This document shows, one piece after another, positions 1 through 6,566 of a DNA stretch of 8,424 bases (position 1 is the first letter of the stretch; each line of letters starts with the position of its first letter). This stretch comes from VAZQ01 sp035263865. GTDB taxonomy: Bacteria > Pseudomonadota > Alphaproteobacteria > Rhizobiales > Xanthobacteraceae. The position numbers and the translations under genes are program-made. The notes under the pieces were generated by a model. That model searched no databases, was not told the DNA's origin, and saw only the letters and a list, made by a program, of their open reading frames with translations. The stretch is taken from positions 1-8,424 of the forward strand of contig DATFQX010000308.1 in the NCBI GenBank assembly GCA_035263865.1, in the 5' to 3' direction.

Positions 1-652
1 GCCCGCGCCGCCCGTTCTTGCGCCCAAAGCTCTTCCGCGCAGGGCCGACCGCCGCCGACATGGGCCGAAACGCGCGCGAATCCCCTTGCCAACATCTCGT
101 GTGCAACCGAGTGGGACGCACGGTCGTCTATGACATAGGCCAGCGCAATCGTGCGGCCGTAGCGGTCGACGGCCGCGCCGTTTTCATGGAGCTCGACGGT
201 CTGACCGTTCAGCATCGATTCAAGCGCCGCGCGAGCCGCAAGACCCGCCTCGGCTTTCGCTCCTGATTCGCCTTGGGCGGGTGGGAGGGGATCTCTATTC
301 CGGCGAGATGAACCTCGCGCCCGTCCTCCAGAATAAAACTGCGTCCGTCGGTGATCGCACGAACCTTTGCTATGGCGACAGCCTGGAACCGGCAAGCACT
401 CAGCGTTGCGCCTTCCGCGCGCGCGGGCGCCGGCGGCAGAATGGCGGCCAGGCACGACACACAGCAAAACCGCGCAAGAGCGACGTCCCAGCGCCCGCCC
501 GTGCGGCAAGAAAACAGTCGGAATGGGGCGGCACTACGGCGCTGCGTCTGCGCCGCGGTTATAGGGGTACACAAGACACGTCGCGGTGGTTTTACGGGGC
601 GCAATCGTTGTATATTTGCGTCACAAGCAAGTGAGGCAGGGGGGAAACTCAT
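1..652 (-). pseudogene. Thermonuclease-like (SNase-fold) secreted protein, frameshifted and partial
   Basis: The minus strand encodes a staphylococcal-nuclease-like protein, expected to be an exported phosphodiesterase acting on nucleic acid. A hydrophobic stretch ending in PAPARA (about 415-480) looks like a signal peptide. It is followed by VRAITDGRSFILEDG and EVHLAGIEIP, which match the early SNase strands. At about 265-290 the frame breaks: the continuation (GAKAEAGLAARAAL, then DRYGRTIALAYV, then EELWAQERAAR) lies in another frame and stays open to position 1. Adding one C to the CCCC run at 287-290 would restore IPLPPAQGESGAKAEAGL. DRYGR fits the conserved arginine region of the family. 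The usual arginine of the RLxGI motif is H here. The start is uncertain: the ATG at 652 has no ribosome site and overlaps the neighbour's leader, and in-frame TTG codons lie downstream. A sequencing error is as likely as a real pseudogene. The C-terminus is outside the window. Confidence 0.75.
611..616 (+). promoter_or_regulatory. Candidate -10 box (TATATT)
   Basis: TATATT matches the sigma-70 consensus TATAAT at five of six bases and lies 35 bases before the start codon at 651, in an otherwise GC-rich stretch. No good -35 is visible at normal spacing; the nearest, TTTACG at 591-596, is too close. It is a plausible but weak promoter call for the 651-2852 gene group. Confidence 0.3.
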
Positions 653-965
653 GAAGATCGTTGAGATTGTTCCGCGCGCGCGGGCGCGCCTTTATGGCAC
701 CCTCGTCGCCAAGCAGGATGCAATCCGTAAAAGCGGCCGCGGAACCTACGTGCGGGTTGGCCGCAAGAGTCAGCACACCGCCCGGTGGAAGCACAAGAAG
801 TTCAAGGGGACGCTTCAGCTCAACCGGGGCGCATCCGAGGCGGTCACGGCCAAGGTGCGCGCCGCGACGGCGGAGGATGAGCGCAAATTGCTCTCTTCCT
901 TTTTGGGATTTGTCGACCGCCATGCCGGGGATCAAGTGACGACGATCACGATCCACTACCATTGA
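651..965 (+). CDS. Conserved hypothetical protein, 104 aa, basic
   Basis: I cannot name a function for this protein. The ATG at 651 is chosen because a strong purine-rich ribosome site (GAGGCAGGGGGGAA) precedes it; longer upstream reading frames cross the promoter area and the antisense nuclease gene. The product is small and has no signal peptide or membrane segment. Residues 9-52 are very rich in Arg and Lys (RARAR, KSGRGTYVRVGRK, RWKHKKFKG), which could suit contact with nucleic acid or another polyanion; that is inference. Residues 73-91 (TAEDERKLLSSFLGFVDRH) look helical, and the tail (QVTTITIHYH) looks like a final strand. The style resembles small conserved hypotheticals of Bradyrhizobium relatives. 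It is followed 115 bases later by the VOC gene on the same strand and is divergent from the nuclease gene, which shares its upstream region. Confidence 0.75.
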   Translation: MKIVEIVPRARARLYGTLVAKQDAIRKSGRGTYVRVGRKSQHTARWKHKKFKGTLQLNRGASEAVTAKVRAATAEDERKLLSSFLGFVDRHAGDQVTTITIHYH

Positions 966-1035
966 GCCTTCGCGGACGCGGTTAGTGCGGCTTGGAGCGG
1001 CTTGGCCCAGCCTTGCGGACCTTAAAACCGGCGAT

Positions 1036-1078
1036 GCAGCCTCCTATGTGAGGTAATGGAACCACTTGCAGGAGGTGC
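1036..1078 (+). promoter_or_regulatory. Possible stem hiding the VOC gene ribosome site
   Basis: GCA-G-CCTCCT at 1036-1045 can pair with AGGAGGTGC at 1070-1078 (nine pairs with G1039 bulged). The right arm is the full Shine-Dalgarno of the gene starting at 1081. If the stem forms in the mRNA it would hide that site and lower translation. A smaller competing hairpin, CCTC (1040-1043) with GAGG (1050-1053), uses the same left arm. This is seen by eye only; no folding energy was computed. Confidence 0.35.
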
Positions 1079-1080
1079 CC

Positions 1081-1443
1081 ATGGCAATCGTGCTCGACCA
1101 TACGATCGTGCCGGCGCACGATAAGGAGGCGTCCGCGCGCTTTCTCGCCCGCATCCTGGGCTTGCGTTACGCGGGACCCCTCTCGCACTTCGCTCCGCTG
1201 CGGATCAATGACACGCTGACCCTCGATTTCGACGACGATACGAATTTCGAGAGCCACCATTATGCCTTCAAGGTCGACGAAGCGGAGTTCGATGGAATCT
1301 TCGACCGCGTGCGCGCCGAGGGCATTGCTTATGGCAGCGGGCCCCGTGCCCTTGACGACATGAAAATCAATCACCGTCATAGCGGACGCGGATTCTATTT
1401 CCGCGATCCGAACGGGCACGTGCTCGAAGTGTTGACGGCTTAG
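1081..1443 (+). CDS. VOC family protein (glyoxalase/bleomycin-resistance/dioxygenase fold), 120 aa
   Basis: This is a single vicinal-oxygen-chelate domain of normal length. The start at 1081 is fixed by AGGAGGT seven bases upstream; a TTG at 1066 in the same frame would lie over this site and is rejected. The opening MAIVLDHTIVPAHD carries the usual first-strand histidine (H7). ARFLARILGLRYAG is the typical helix after it. SHHYAFKV (H59/H60) and the closing FRDPNGHVLEVL (E116) give the remaining expected metal-binding positions, so a metal site is plausible. The substrate cannot be read from sequence: the family includes lyases, dioxygenases and antibiotic-binding proteins. The gene sits 29 bases before the DUF2252 gene on the same strand, suggesting a shared transcript. 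No signal peptide is seen, so it should be cytoplasmic. Confidence 0.9.
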   Translation: MAIVLDHTIVPAHDKEASARFLARILGLRYAGPLSHFAPLRINDTLTLDFDDDTNFESHHYAFKVDEAEFDGIFDRVRAEGIAYGSGPRALDDMKINHRHSGRGFYFRDPNGHVLEVLTA

Positions 1444-1472
1444 GTAGGCGGCCGCCGGCTGCTTCTCGACCG

Positions 1473-2852
1473 ATGCTTCAAATGCTTTATGTCCCAGGCC
1501 AGATGACCCAAGCCGCGTGGGGCCCACGCGCCGAGCGCTACCAACACGGCAAGCGTCTGCGCAAAAAGGTTGCGCGGGAACGGCACGCCGAGCTGCTCGG
1601 ATCGGCAGCCCGCGATCCGGTTGCAATCTTGGCCGCCGGTGATCGCAATCGGGTACCGGAGCTGATCCCGGTGCGTTACGAGCGCATGCTCGTCAGCCCA
1701 TTCGCGTTCCTGCGCGGCGCTGCGGCGGTGATGGCAGCGGATCTCAAGCACCAACCGGCTGTGGGCATTGACGTCCAGGCTTGTGGCGACTGTCATCTCA
1801 TGAACTTCGGGGCATTCGATACGCCCGAGGAGAACATCGTATTCGACATCAACGATTTCGACGAAACGCTCGCTGGAATTGATTTTACGGTCGACCTCAA
1901 GCGCTTGACCGCCAGCGTGTCGGTTGCCGCGCTGGCGGTGAAGCTCCCGAAGAAGCGGGCGCGGGCGATCGCAGCGGCAACGGTCGAAGCGTATCGAAGC
2001 CGCATGCACGTTCTTGCCAAATTGTCGCCGCTCGAAATTTGGCACAGCAGGATCGACTTGATGCGAGAGATCGAGCGCGTCGAGGACCGCTCGCTGAGGC
2101 AAAAACTTTCGGCAATCGTTTCCAAGGCGGCCGGCCATCTCGAAGAGGACGACAATTTTCCGCATTTGGTGAAGGGCAAGCGGGCGCGCATCGAGGATAG
2201 GCCGCCGCTCATTTATCATTTCACGGGCACGCGCGATCCGCGGCGTCGGGTAGATGAGCGCCGGGTGTTTGCATCCTACCAGGAGCGCCTCGCGCCGGAG
2301 CGGCGTTGCCTCATCGAGCGCTACGCGCTTAAGGACGTCGCATTCAAGGTGGTCGGTGTCGGCAGCGTGGGCACCTTCTGCGCCATCGGTCTGTTCATGG
2401 ACGGCGATGGCGCGCCGCTGTTCCTTCAAGTGAAAGAAGCAGGAACATCCGTGCTCGAATGCCTCGGCCCGAAATTCGAAGGCCACCCGGGTCAGCGGGT
2501 CGTGGAAGGTCAACGCGTCATGCAGGCGGCCAGCGATGTGTTCCTGGGGTGGACGGAAGATGAAAAGTCGGGGCGATACTTTTACGTGCGCCACTTAAAG
2601 AACCGGCATCTTGGAACGATCAGTGAACTGGTCGAAGAACGGGCATTGGGCAGCCACGCGCGCCTGTGCGGGCGCACGCTGGCACGTGCGCACGCGCGCT
2701 CGGCGGATCCGGCGGTGCTCGCTGGATACATGGGGAAAACCGATGTCATGGATGATGCGCTTGCATCTTTCGCGCTGGCCTACGCGGAGCGCACCCAACG
2801 AGACTACGATCGGCTTGTGAAAGCGAAGGGTCCGGCAACAAAGCGACGCTGA
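1473..2852 (+). CDS. DUF2252 family protein, 459 aa
   Basis: This is a full-length member of the uncharacterised DUF2252 family, whose motifs recall aminoglycoside-phosphotransferase/HipA-like kinases. Visible hallmarks, in order: VRYERMLVSPFAFLRGAA (68-85); GDCHLMNFG (105-113), like a kinase catalytic loop; FDINDFDET (124-132), like the metal-binding DFG region; FKVVGVGSVGT (291-301), glycine-rich; LFLQVKEA (316-323), with a lysine that could contact a nucleotide; and CGRTLARAHARSAD (399-412). The family order differs from classical kinases and no activity is assigned here. The protein is soluble, with no signal peptide. The start is ambiguous: ATG codons at 1473, 1482 and 1503 are all in frame and none has a clear ribosome site; 1503 (MTQAAWGPRAERY) begins where conservation probably begins. 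A long antisense frame across this gene is judged a shadow. Confidence 0.9.
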   Translation: MLQMLYVPGQMTQAAWGPRAERYQHGKRLRKKVARERHAELLGSAARDPVAILAAGDRNRVPELIPVRYERMLVSPFAFLRGAAAVMAADLKHQPAVGIDVQACGDCHLMNFGAFDTPEENIVFDINDFDETLAGIDFTVDLKRLTASVSVAALAVKLPKKRARAIAAATVEAYRSRMHVLAKLSPLEIWHSRIDLMREIERVEDRSLRQKLSAIVSKAAGHLEEDDNFPHLVKGKRARIEDRPPLIYHFTGTRDPRRRVDERRVFASYQERLAPERRCLIERYALKDVAFKVVGVGSVGTFCAIGLFMDGDGAPLFLQVKEAGTSVLECLGPKFEGHPGQRVVEGQRVMQAASDVFLGWTEDEKSGRYFYVRHLKNRHLGTISELVEERALGSHARLCGRTLARAHARSADPAVLAGYMGKTDVMDDALASFALAYAERTQRDYDRLVKAKGPATKRR

Positions 2853-2857
2853 CGGTT

Positions 2858-3018
2858 GTCATTGCCAGCCGGAATTTCGGCTCACTTGTCCTCGACTCGT
2901 CATGCGCGGGCTTGACCCTCGCATCCATCTTCTTCGAAAAATTCTTGCGAAGAATGATGAATTGCCGGAGCATAAGCGCGTTTACGCGCGTCTTCGACGC
3001 GCTATGCTCGGCAATGAC
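2858..3018. repeat. Composite intergenic palindromic repeat of Bradyrhizobium type
   Basis: The unit is bounded by inverted ends GTCATTGCC (2858-2866) and GGCAATGAC (3010-3018). Inside are three further hairpins: AGCCG/CGGCT (2867-2871 with 2878-2882); CATCTTCTTCG/CGAAGAATGATG (2926-2936 with 2948-2959, one extra base); and ATTGCCGGAGCATAAGCGCG with CGCGCTATGCTCGGCAAT (2961-2980 with 2998-3015, two one-base bulges). The segment at 2898-2929 reads antisense as MDARVKPAHDE, a string known to recur as an artefact in Bradyrhizobium-type genomes because this repeat is so common. It separates the plus-strand DUF2252 gene from the minus-strand genes, so it could also stop or stabilise converging transcripts. 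It has no T-run, so it is not a classic terminator, and it encodes no real protein. Confidence 0.75.
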
Positions 3019-3057
3019 GCTTATGGGGCAATGCCAGTAGCCCGTAATGAGTCTTAG

Positions 3058-3348
3058 TTACCGGACGGGCGACGGATTGACGGCTGGACGTGCAGTACCC
3101 GGCTGCCGCGGACTGCCGAGTGGTGCCCCCGAGCTGCCCGTTGTCTCGTCCGCCCGAAAGCGCGGAATGCATTGATCGCGCGAGTTGGGCTGCTTGGCTT
3201 GCTCGCACAATATCATGGTGTGGTAGGTGCAACTGACCGCGCCCAACGCGTTCTTGAGGCAGAACGGCGCGCCTTGTGCGAGGGCAACCTGAGGCGCGGC
3301 GAACAAGATGACCGCAACAAGGCCCGATGAAGCGACACAAATTGGCAT
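3058..3348 (-). CDS. Small secreted protein, DUF3551-like, 96 aa
   Basis: A short exported protein of unknown function. Residues 1-25 form a signal peptide with a hydrophobic core and an ALA-Q cleavage site (VALAQG). The mature part has four cysteines (C30, C40, C48, C60) in the order FCL..SC..LC..QC, similar to the DUF3551 proteins abundant in Bradyrhizobium; two disulfides in the periplasm are plausible. The tail after residue 63 is rich in Pro, Ser, Gly and Thr and looks disordered. The ATG is preceded by GAGG about eight bases upstream. It lies 101 bases downstream of the NIPSNAP gene on the same strand, so co-transcription is possible but not shown. The DUF3551 assignment rests on the cysteine pattern and length and could be wrong; the signal peptide is firmer. 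Confidence 0.7.
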   Translation of the reverse strand: MPICVASSGLVAVILFAAPQVALAQGAPFCLKNALGAVSCTYHTMILCEQAKQPNSRDQCIPRFRADETTGSSGAPLGSPRQPGTARPAVNPSPVR

Positions 3349-3449
3349 GGCTCAACCTCTGCCAGCCGGCCCGCAATGATGCCGCAACGATTGATCGCGC
3401 TTATCGTTCCAGCGGCAGCCGATCTTTCGAGCGCATCGTGCGCAATCCG

Positions 3450-4061
3450 TCAGCGTATCGGGAAAAAGTCCGCAGGAAGGTAAATGTCGGACTGCATCGC
3501 GATGAAATGATCCGGGCCGCCAGGGGGCGGCCAAACCTTGTCCGCGACCGCTTTTGCGCGCAGCCGCGCCCGCTCATCGAGGCCGGCATACGGCCAAATG
3601 TGCATGAATCGCCTCACCGTGCCGGTAATCGAATGCATGGCACCGAGCAGCGGCGATAGTTTTGCGCGGCCCGGCACCCACTTGCGCCACAGCTCGATGG
3701 TCGGCGGCACGCCGTCCGGCTTGAAGACATAGCTGCGCACCTCGAATACGGGGCCGAATTGCCCGGCCGTCAGAGGCTGCATGAACGGGAACGAGACATA
3801 GGTGTCCATGCTCATGCCCGCGATATATTCACCGACGTCGAAAGGATTCTCGGTCCGCACGATCTTCTCGCGATCCGCATGGATGCGTGCGATGTTGGAA
3901 GCGGCGCGGAGCAACAGGATTCGACTGAGGGCGCCGAGGTCCGAATACCAGCAAGCCAACAGCTCATCGCCCACCAAGGAGGGGAGCGTCTGCTTGAGGC
4001 GCGCAAGGGCGTTGCGCTCCGTACCGGGCCGCACGGTGATGATCGTTACGTCATAGTGCAT
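3450..4061 (-). CDS. NIPSNAP family protein, 203 aa
   Basis: Two ferredoxin-like NIPSNAP halves are visible. The first (about 1-100) opens MHYDVTIITVRPGTERNALARL. The second (about 105-203) opens FEVRSYVFKPDG, the typical strand of the family, followed by ELWRKWVPGRAKLSPLLG and the conserved block MHIWPYAGLDERARLRA (153-169). Length is normal for bacterial two-domain members. The bacterial family has no firm reaction; members resemble small dimeric alpha/beta-barrel proteins. The ATG follows a GGGAGAT ribosome site. There is no signal peptide. It is transcribed divergently from the sugar importer, with about 207 bases between the two start codons, so the two may share control. A role in handling the imported compound is possible but unproven. 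Confidence 0.85.
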   Translation of the reverse strand: MHYDVTIITVRPGTERNALARLKQTLPSLVGDELLACWYSDLGALSRILLLRAASNIARIHADREKIVRTENPFDVGEYIAGMSMDTYVSFPFMQPLTAGQFGPVFEVRSYVFKPDGVPPTIELWRKWVPGRAKLSPLLGAMHSITGTVRRFMHIWPYAGLDERARLRAKAVADKVWPPPGGPDHFIAMQSDIYLPADFFPIR

Positions 4062-4099
4062 TCCGGCATCTCCCGTGGCCGCTCGTGAAGCGTCCGCGA

Positions 4100-4128
4100 T
4101 TGACAGCTTTTCCGCGCCTTTCTACCGT
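4100..4128 (+). promoter_or_regulatory. Candidate sigma-70 promoter for the ABC importer operon
   Basis: A perfect -35 box TTGACA (4100-4105) is followed after 17 bases by TACCGT (4123-4128), a weak -10 matching three of six consensus bases. Transcription would begin near 4135 and give a leader of about 130 bases before the ATG at 4269. A weak -10 would fit a promoter that needs an activator, which is inference. Confidence 0.45.
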
Positions 4129-4207
4129 GGTCGGACATCTGACTTGAGACGCTAGCTGCGGTCAGCTGTCATCGCAAGGCGGGCCGCGCCGGGCGCGGTG
4201 CAAGATG

Positions 4208-4235
4208 CAAGCGGGGCGCTGCACGCCTCCGCTTG
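4208..4235 (+). promoter_or_regulatory. Leader hairpin before the importer ribosome site
   Basis: CAAGCGGGGCG (4208-4218) pairs with CGCCTCCGCTTG (4224-4235) around the five-base loop CTGCA; one position mispairs or bulges. It lies in the predicted leader, ending 20 bases before the ribosome site GGGGAGGA (4256-4263). It may tune mRNA life or translation, or serve as a protein site in DNA. A TTG at 4233 inside the right arm is in frame with the binding protein but is not a credible start. Confidence 0.4.
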
Positions 4236-4268
4236 AAACCTAATAAAAGCATTCAGGGGAGGACACTC

Positions 4269-5612
4269 ATGCACATGTCGCGGATGGTCGCGCTCGCGGC
4301 CGCACTGACCGTCGGCATCGCCGCGCCGGCTGTGGCGCAAAACAAGCTCGTGCGCGTCTGGCACACGGAAACCGAGCCACAAACGATCAAGGCATTCAAC
4401 GACATCGCGCGTCGTTTCGAGGCGAAGAATCCCGGCATCAAGATCGAGGCCGAGGGACTGGCCTGGACCGATCTCGAAGGCAAGATCATGGCGTCGCTCG
4501 CCGCCGGATCGCCGCCGGAATTGTCGCACGGCCAACCGATCACCTGCACCTCCTTGCAATCGAAGGGGTTGCTCAACCCGCTCGACGAAGTCGTGAAAGC
4601 GATCGGCGAGGACAATATCTGGGAGCAGGTTAAGCGCGTGTGCAATGTCGGTGGCAAGCAGTTCGGCCTCGTGCATGCCGCCGGAACGTCGCTGCTGATT
4701 TACCGCAAGGATATTGCCGATAAGGCAGGTTTGAAGCCGCCGAAGACGTGGAACGATCTCCTCGCCAATGCCAAGGCACTGACGCAATCGACCAAGGGCG
4801 ATGGCAAGATCGACATCTACGGGATCACGCTGCCGGGCGACAATCTCTTCATCAATATCCTGATGGGCGAACTGATCAAGTCGAATGGCGGCGCCCTGTT
4901 CGACAACAACAACAAGCCGCTGTTCACCGACCAGAAGATGATCGAGGTGCTGGAGTTCTGGCGCGAGCTTGTCAAATACGCCCCGCCCGGCTGGGAAGGC
5001 GATGGCTATCTGCAGACCTTCCAGAATCTTTACGGTCAGAAGGCGGCGATGATGTTCCAGGGCTATGGACGCGGCGCTGGACTAATCGAGAAATTCGCGT
5101 CCAAGGAGATGGCCAACGACAAAACGTTCGATGTCTGGTCAAAGCCGGTCGGGCCCAGCGGAAAGGCGCCGGGCGTACAGGTCGACGAAGAGCCATGGAT
5201 GCTTTTCAAGGACGCAAAGCATCAAAAAGAGGCAATCGAATTCCTGAAGTTCTTCTACCAGGACGACAATTATCTCGAATACGTCTCGACCGTCCCCATC
5301 CATCTCTTCCCCATCACTAGGTCGCTGCGCGCGTCGCCGAAATATCAGAACCTCGAAATGATCCAGCGTTGGAAGGGTTGGATCGAGGTGCAACAGGGCT
5401 ATCTCGACAAAGACCAGGGCAAGCCCACACTGGTCGTCGATTGGTCCGACATGACCGAGAAACCCTATCTGCTCGAAGTGCTCGGCTCCGGCATCGTCCG
5501 CGACATGGTCATGGATGTGGTGCTGGAGAAGTGGGAGCCGAAAAGGGCCGCAGAGAAGGCGCAGAGGCGGCTCGAAGACCTGCTGCGCAACAAAGGCTAT
5601 CTCAAGGGCTGA
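4269..5612 (+). CDS. Sugar-type ABC transporter substrate-binding protein, 447 aa
   Basis: Periplasmic binding component of a CUT1-type importer (solute-binding family 1). The ATG at 4269 is chosen because GGGGAGGA lies just upstream. It opens with a signal peptide of about 24 residues, MHMSRMVALAAALTVGIAAP then AVAQ, with cleavage before NKLVRVWH. There is no lipobox cysteine, so it should be soluble. The mature protein begins with the usual strand LVRVWHTET, then FNDIARRFEAKNPGIKIE and LAAGSPPELSHG, the first lobe of maltose-binding-like proteins. KTWNDLLANAKALT and the Trp- and Tyr-rich segment GWEGDGYLQTFQNLYGQ suit an aromatic sugar-binding cleft. VDEEPWMLFKDAKHQKEAIEFLKF is the typical hinge-distal region. 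The ligand cannot be inferred from sequence. The permease genes follow 24 bases later. Confidence 0.92.
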   Translation: MHMSRMVALAAALTVGIAAPAVAQNKLVRVWHTETEPQTIKAFNDIARRFEAKNPGIKIEAEGLAWTDLEGKIMASLAAGSPPELSHGQPITCTSLQSKGLLNPLDEVVKAIGEDNIWEQVKRVCNVGGKQFGLVHAAGTSLLIYRKDIADKAGLKPPKTWNDLLANAKALTQSTKGDGKIDIYGITLPGDNLFINILMGELIKSNGGALFDNNNKPLFTDQKMIEVLEFWRELVKYAPPGWEGDGYLQTFQNLYGQKAAMMFQGYGRGAGLIEKFASKEMANDKTFDVWSKPVGPSGKAPGVQVDEEPWMLFKDAKHQKEAIEFLKFFYQDDNYLEYVSTVPIHLFPITRSLRASPKYQNLEMIQRWKGWIEVQQGYLDKDQGKPTLVVDWSDMTEKPYLLEVLGSGIVRDMVMDVVLEKWEPKRAAEKAQRRLEDLLRNKGYLKG

Positions 5613-5636
5613 GCTGTTGCATAAGGTTGGCGGATC

Positions 5637-6566
5637 GTGAATGGCGGGCGCGCATTGAGCGAGCCCGCGCAGAGAATGAACTCGGAGCCATTCCGATTGC
5701 CAGAGGCGGCGGTCGGAATCCTGCTGATCCTGCCCGCCATTATCCTCTTGCTCTCGCTTACGCTTTATCCGGTGCTCTACGGCGTCTGGATCAGCTTCTT
5801 CAACAAGCACTCGTTCTTCCCGCAACAGACTTTCATCGGGTTCGATAACTATATTTTTCTCTTGCGTGACGCGGAACTCTGGGCGTCGGTGTGGCGCGGC
5901 ACGGTCTATGCCCTCTCGACGATCGTGCTGCAGATCGTACTGGGGGTAGCGGCTGCTCTGCTGCTCAACGAGTTTTTTCCGGGCCGCAATATCCTGCGGG
6001 GCATCGTTATCTTTCCTTATGTGGTTCCCACGGTGGTCGCCGTGATCGTTTGGAAATGGCTGCTCAACAGCCAATTCGGCCTTATCAATTATCTGATCGA
6101 GAAAGCGGGCCTGGTCGATCGGCCTATCAGCTTCATGGGCAAGGACTGGATCATGGTCTCGCTGATCATCGTCAGCGTATGGCAATTTTTTCCCTTCGTC
6201 GTGATCGGCGTGCTGGCGCGGCTGCAGACCATTCCGGAGGAGCTTTACGACGCGGCCAAGATCGACGGCGGCAATGCCTGGCAACGATTTGTCTACGTTA
6301 CGCTGCCGCAACTCAAGGGCGTGCTATTCGTCATCGTGCTCCTACGCTCGATCTGGATGTTCACGAAGTTCGACACACCGTGGCTGATGATCCAGGGCGG
6401 CGGCGCCGAGACCTATATCCGCACGCTGCCGATCTATACCTACATGCGCACCTTTGCTTACTACGAGGCGGGCCTCGGCTCGGCCATGGCCGTGGTCATG
6501 TTCCTCGCCCTTGCAGGCGCGGCCGTGCTCTACTTCCGCATCTGGCGGCGTGAGGAAAATTTATGA
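5637..6566 (+). CDS. Sugar ABC transporter permease, MalF/UgpA-like, 309 aa
   Basis: Inner-membrane permease of the same importer. About six membrane segments are visible (roughly 25-48, 90-112, 122-142, 172-194, 226-245, 282-302). The EAA loop that docks the ATPase is EELYDAAKIDGGNAWQRF (201-218) followed by VTLPQLKG, as in the MalF family. FPYVVPTVVAVIVWKWLL (126-143) is also typical. The start is uncertain: GTG at 5637 has AAGG about ten bases upstream, while the in-frame ATG at 5676 gives a 296-aa protein closer to the usual form but has a poor ribosome site. The stop overlaps the next start in ATGA, so the two permeases are translationally coupled and likely made in equal amount. Confidence 0.92.
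   Translation: MNGGRALSEPAQRMNSEPFRLPEAAVGILLILPAIILLLSLTLYPVLYGVWISFFNKHSFFPQQTFIGFDNYIFLLRDAELWASVWRGTVYALSTIVLQIVLGVAAALLLNEFFPGRNILRGIVIFPYVVPTVVAVIVWKWLLNSQFGLINYLIEKAGLVDRPISFMGKDWIMVSLIIVSVWQFFPFVVIGVLARLQTIPEELYDAAKIDGGNAWQRFVYVTLPQLKGVLFVIVLLRSIWMFTKFDTPWLMIQGGGAETYIRTLPIYTYMRTFAYYEAGLGSAMAVVMFLALAGAAVLYFRIWRREENL

Noticed and set aside
1440..2594. 384-codon antisense frame opposite the DUF2252 gene
   Set aside because: It is the shadow of a strongly recognised family on the plus strand, with a low-complexity His/Arg-rich product and no ribosome site.
2926..2959. Intrinsic terminator after the DUF2252 gene
   Set aside because: The hairpin has no T-run on either side and is part of the composite repeat, so a Rho-independent terminator cannot be claimed.
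2746..2973. 75-codon minus frame containing MDARVKPAHDE
   Set aside because: The string comes from an intergenic repeat; such predicted proteins are a known annotation artefact in Bradyrhizobium-type genomes.
4233..4268. TTG start 36 bases upstream of the binding-protein ATG
   Set aside because: It lies in the arm of a hairpin, lacks a ribosome site, and would add a polar stretch before a good signal peptide; the ATG at 4269 has GGGGAGGA upstream.
5139..6311. 390-codon antisense frame across the binding protein and first permease
   Set aside because: It spans two real genes on the other strand and encodes an Asp/Arg/His-rich product typical of antisense reading of GC-rich coding DNA.
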